A stretch of DNA of 6,180 bases, from contig JAGSYM010000199.1 of assembly GCA_018262395.1 (NCBI GenBank), forward strand, positions 1 through 6,180. Direction: 5' to 3'. The DNA comes from Nitrospirota bacterium. GTDB lineage: Bacteria > Nitrospirota > Thermodesulfovibrionia > Thermodesulfovibrionales > SM23-35. The translations under genes were made by a program, and so were the position numbers. A model generated the notes under the pieces. It was not told where the DNA came from and did no database searches. It saw only the letters and a list, made by a program, of their open reading frames with translations. How positions within the stretch are numbered: position 1 is the first letter of the stretch; each line of letters begins with the position of its first letter. Of this stretch, positions 5,042-6,180 are shown piece by piece.

Positions 5042-6180
5042 TTTTTTGGGGATTGGAGATTCAACTTCTCCCACCGGTACCAGAAAGTCTTGTAACTCAT
5101 GCCGAGGAGTTTCGCCGCCTTTGCAGCAACACCGTTTGCTTTTTGCATGGCCTTCTTCAAAAGGTCTTTTTCAAGTTCCTCAACATTTATTCCTTCATCA
5201 GGCAGATCAAAATCAAGGATACCCTTCCCCTCAAAGAACCGTAATTCACTTTTTATATCTTTCAGGCCTATGTCCGGAGTTCCGCACATGAGAACCGCAC
5301 GCTCTATAACTGACTCAAGCTGCCGTATGTTGCCCGGCCAGTGATAATCCCTGAGAGCTTTCAAAGCATTTTCCTCAATACCTTTTACCCGTTTTCCAAA
5401 TTCCTGATTATATTTTTTTATAAAGAAAGAAACCAATGCAGGCATATCATCTTTTCTTTCCCGTAAAGGTGGAAGATTTATTGTGATGACTTTCAGCCTG
5501 TAATACAGATCTTCTCTAAAGTTCTTCTGCTGAATCTCCTTTTCAAGATCTTTATTCGTCGCAGCAATTATCCTCACATCGATTTTGATGTTTTCGCGGC
5601 TGCCGAGTCTTCGTATCTCCTTGTCCTGGAGCACTCTCAAAATTTTTGACTGCGTGAGAGCCGGCAGGTCGCCGATCTCATCGAGAAAAATAGTTCCGCT
5701 ATGAGAGGCCTCAAAAAGTCCAATATTCCTGGATGTAGCTCCTGTGAAGGCACCCGGCTCATATCCGAACAGTTCACTCTCGATAAGATTTTCAGGGATA
5801 GCTGCGCAGTTTACCGCGATGAAAGGCTTTACCCGGCGGGAACTATTGTAATGGATTGCCCGTGCGGCAAGTTCTTTGCCCGTACCGCTTTCGCCAAGGA
5901 TAAGAACCGTGATATGGCTCGATGACACCTTCTTCATAATCTCGAGAGCTTCAACCATTCCGGCGGAATGCCCGACGATACCCTCAATCTTGAACCGATC
6001 AAACAGCGCCTTCTGAAGTTGGAGATTCTCTTTTAACAGTGAAGCCTTCTCAACAGCTCGCCTGACAGTTATGAGCAATACATCCTCGTCGAGGGGTTTT
6101 GAAAGATAATCGAAAGCCCCCTTCTTAATTGCATCTACTGCAGAGGAAATCGTCCCAAACGCAGTCATGACTATTGTTGG
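5026..6180 (-). CDS. NtrC-family sigma-54-dependent response regulator (5' end outside window)
   Basis: A two-component activator that uses ATP to open sigma-54 RNA polymerase promoters. The frame is open to the right edge (PTIV precedes the Met at 6166-6168), so that Met is internal. About 384 of an expected 455 or so residues are present; the missing part holds the phosphoacceptor Asp. Numbered from that Met, the receiver remnant shows the switch Thr in MTAFG and the conserved Lys in YLSKP (residue 24). The AAA+ domain, about 63-300, is complete: Walker A GESGTGKE (92-99), sigma-54 contact loop GAFTGA (139-144), Walker B TIFLDEIGD (159-167), IIAATNKDLE, arginine-finger region FREDLYYRL (217-225) and WPGNIRQLE (277-285). 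A Fis-type helix-turn-helix ends the protein (about 329-371). No terminator separates it from the next gene. Its cognate kinase is not in the window, so no specific symbol is given. Confidence 0.96.
   Translation of the reverse strand, partial: PTIVMTAFGTISSAVDAIKKGAFDYLSKPLDEDVLLITVRRAVEKASLLKENLQLQKALFDRFKIEGIVGHSAGMVEALEIMKKVSSSHITVLILGESGTGKELAARAIHYNSSRRVKPFIAVNCAAIPENLIESELFGYEPGAFTGATSRNIGLFEASHSGTIFLDEIGDLPALTQSKILRVLQDKEIRRLGSRENIKIDVRIIAATNKDLEKEIQQKNFREDLYYRLKVITINLPPLRERKDDMPALVSFFIKKYNQEFGKRVKGIEENALKALRDYHWPGNIRQLESVIERAVLMCGTPDIGLKDIKSELRFFEGKGILDFDLPDEGINVEELEKDLLKKAMQKANGVAAKAAKLLGMSYKTFWYRWEKLNLQSPKKDALP

Overview
This 6.18 kb window is a piece of bacterial chromosome. Every recognisable protein family in it is bacterial. 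The mix is a DapL-type (LL-diaminopimelate) aminotransferase, FolK, an NtrC-family sigma-54 activator and a GAF/GGDEF signalling protein, together with near-consensus Shine-Dalgarno sites and frequent GTG/TTG starts. That mix would fit a Nitrospirota or Desulfobacterota-like Gram-negative. This placement is an inference from family content, not from a phylogenetic marker.

Layout, left to right. (1) 1-314, plus strand: the C-terminal part of hisH, cut by the window edge. (2) 315-460: a convergent intergenic gap packed with four consecutive short inverted repeats. (3) 461-4128, minus strand: dapL, then folK, then a 680-residue diguanylate cyclase whose start overlaps the end of folK. Upstream of dapL is a TTG start with a strong ribosome binding site and a TATAAT -10 box. 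The dapL reading frame is broken near 3730-3764. About 29 conserved codons are missing there and the frame shifts, so dapL reads as a pseudogene or a sequence/assembly error. (4) 4129-4460: a 332-base AT-rich gap with the dapL promoter at one end and a rho-independent terminator at the other. (5) 4461-4883, minus strand: a small exported Ala/Lys/Pro-rich protein around a compact beta-type domain, with a GTG start and a near-perfect Shine-Dalgarno. (6) 5026-6180, minus strand: an NtrC-type response regulator lacking only the N-terminal part of its receiver domain, which lies beyond the window edge.

The most coherent functional link is between units 5 and 6. The gap between them carries a near-consensus -24/-12 (sigma-54) promoter pointing at the small exported protein, directly downstream of a gene for an intact sigma-54 activator. 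The simplest reading is a two-component, sigma-54-dependent circuit whose nearby target is the exported protein. The second point of interest is the disrupted dapL, because lysine/peptidoglycan precursor synthesis is normally essential. The hisH, folK and dapL genes are otherwise ordinary housekeeping genes. I see no CRISPR array, tRNA, rRNA or insertion sequence.
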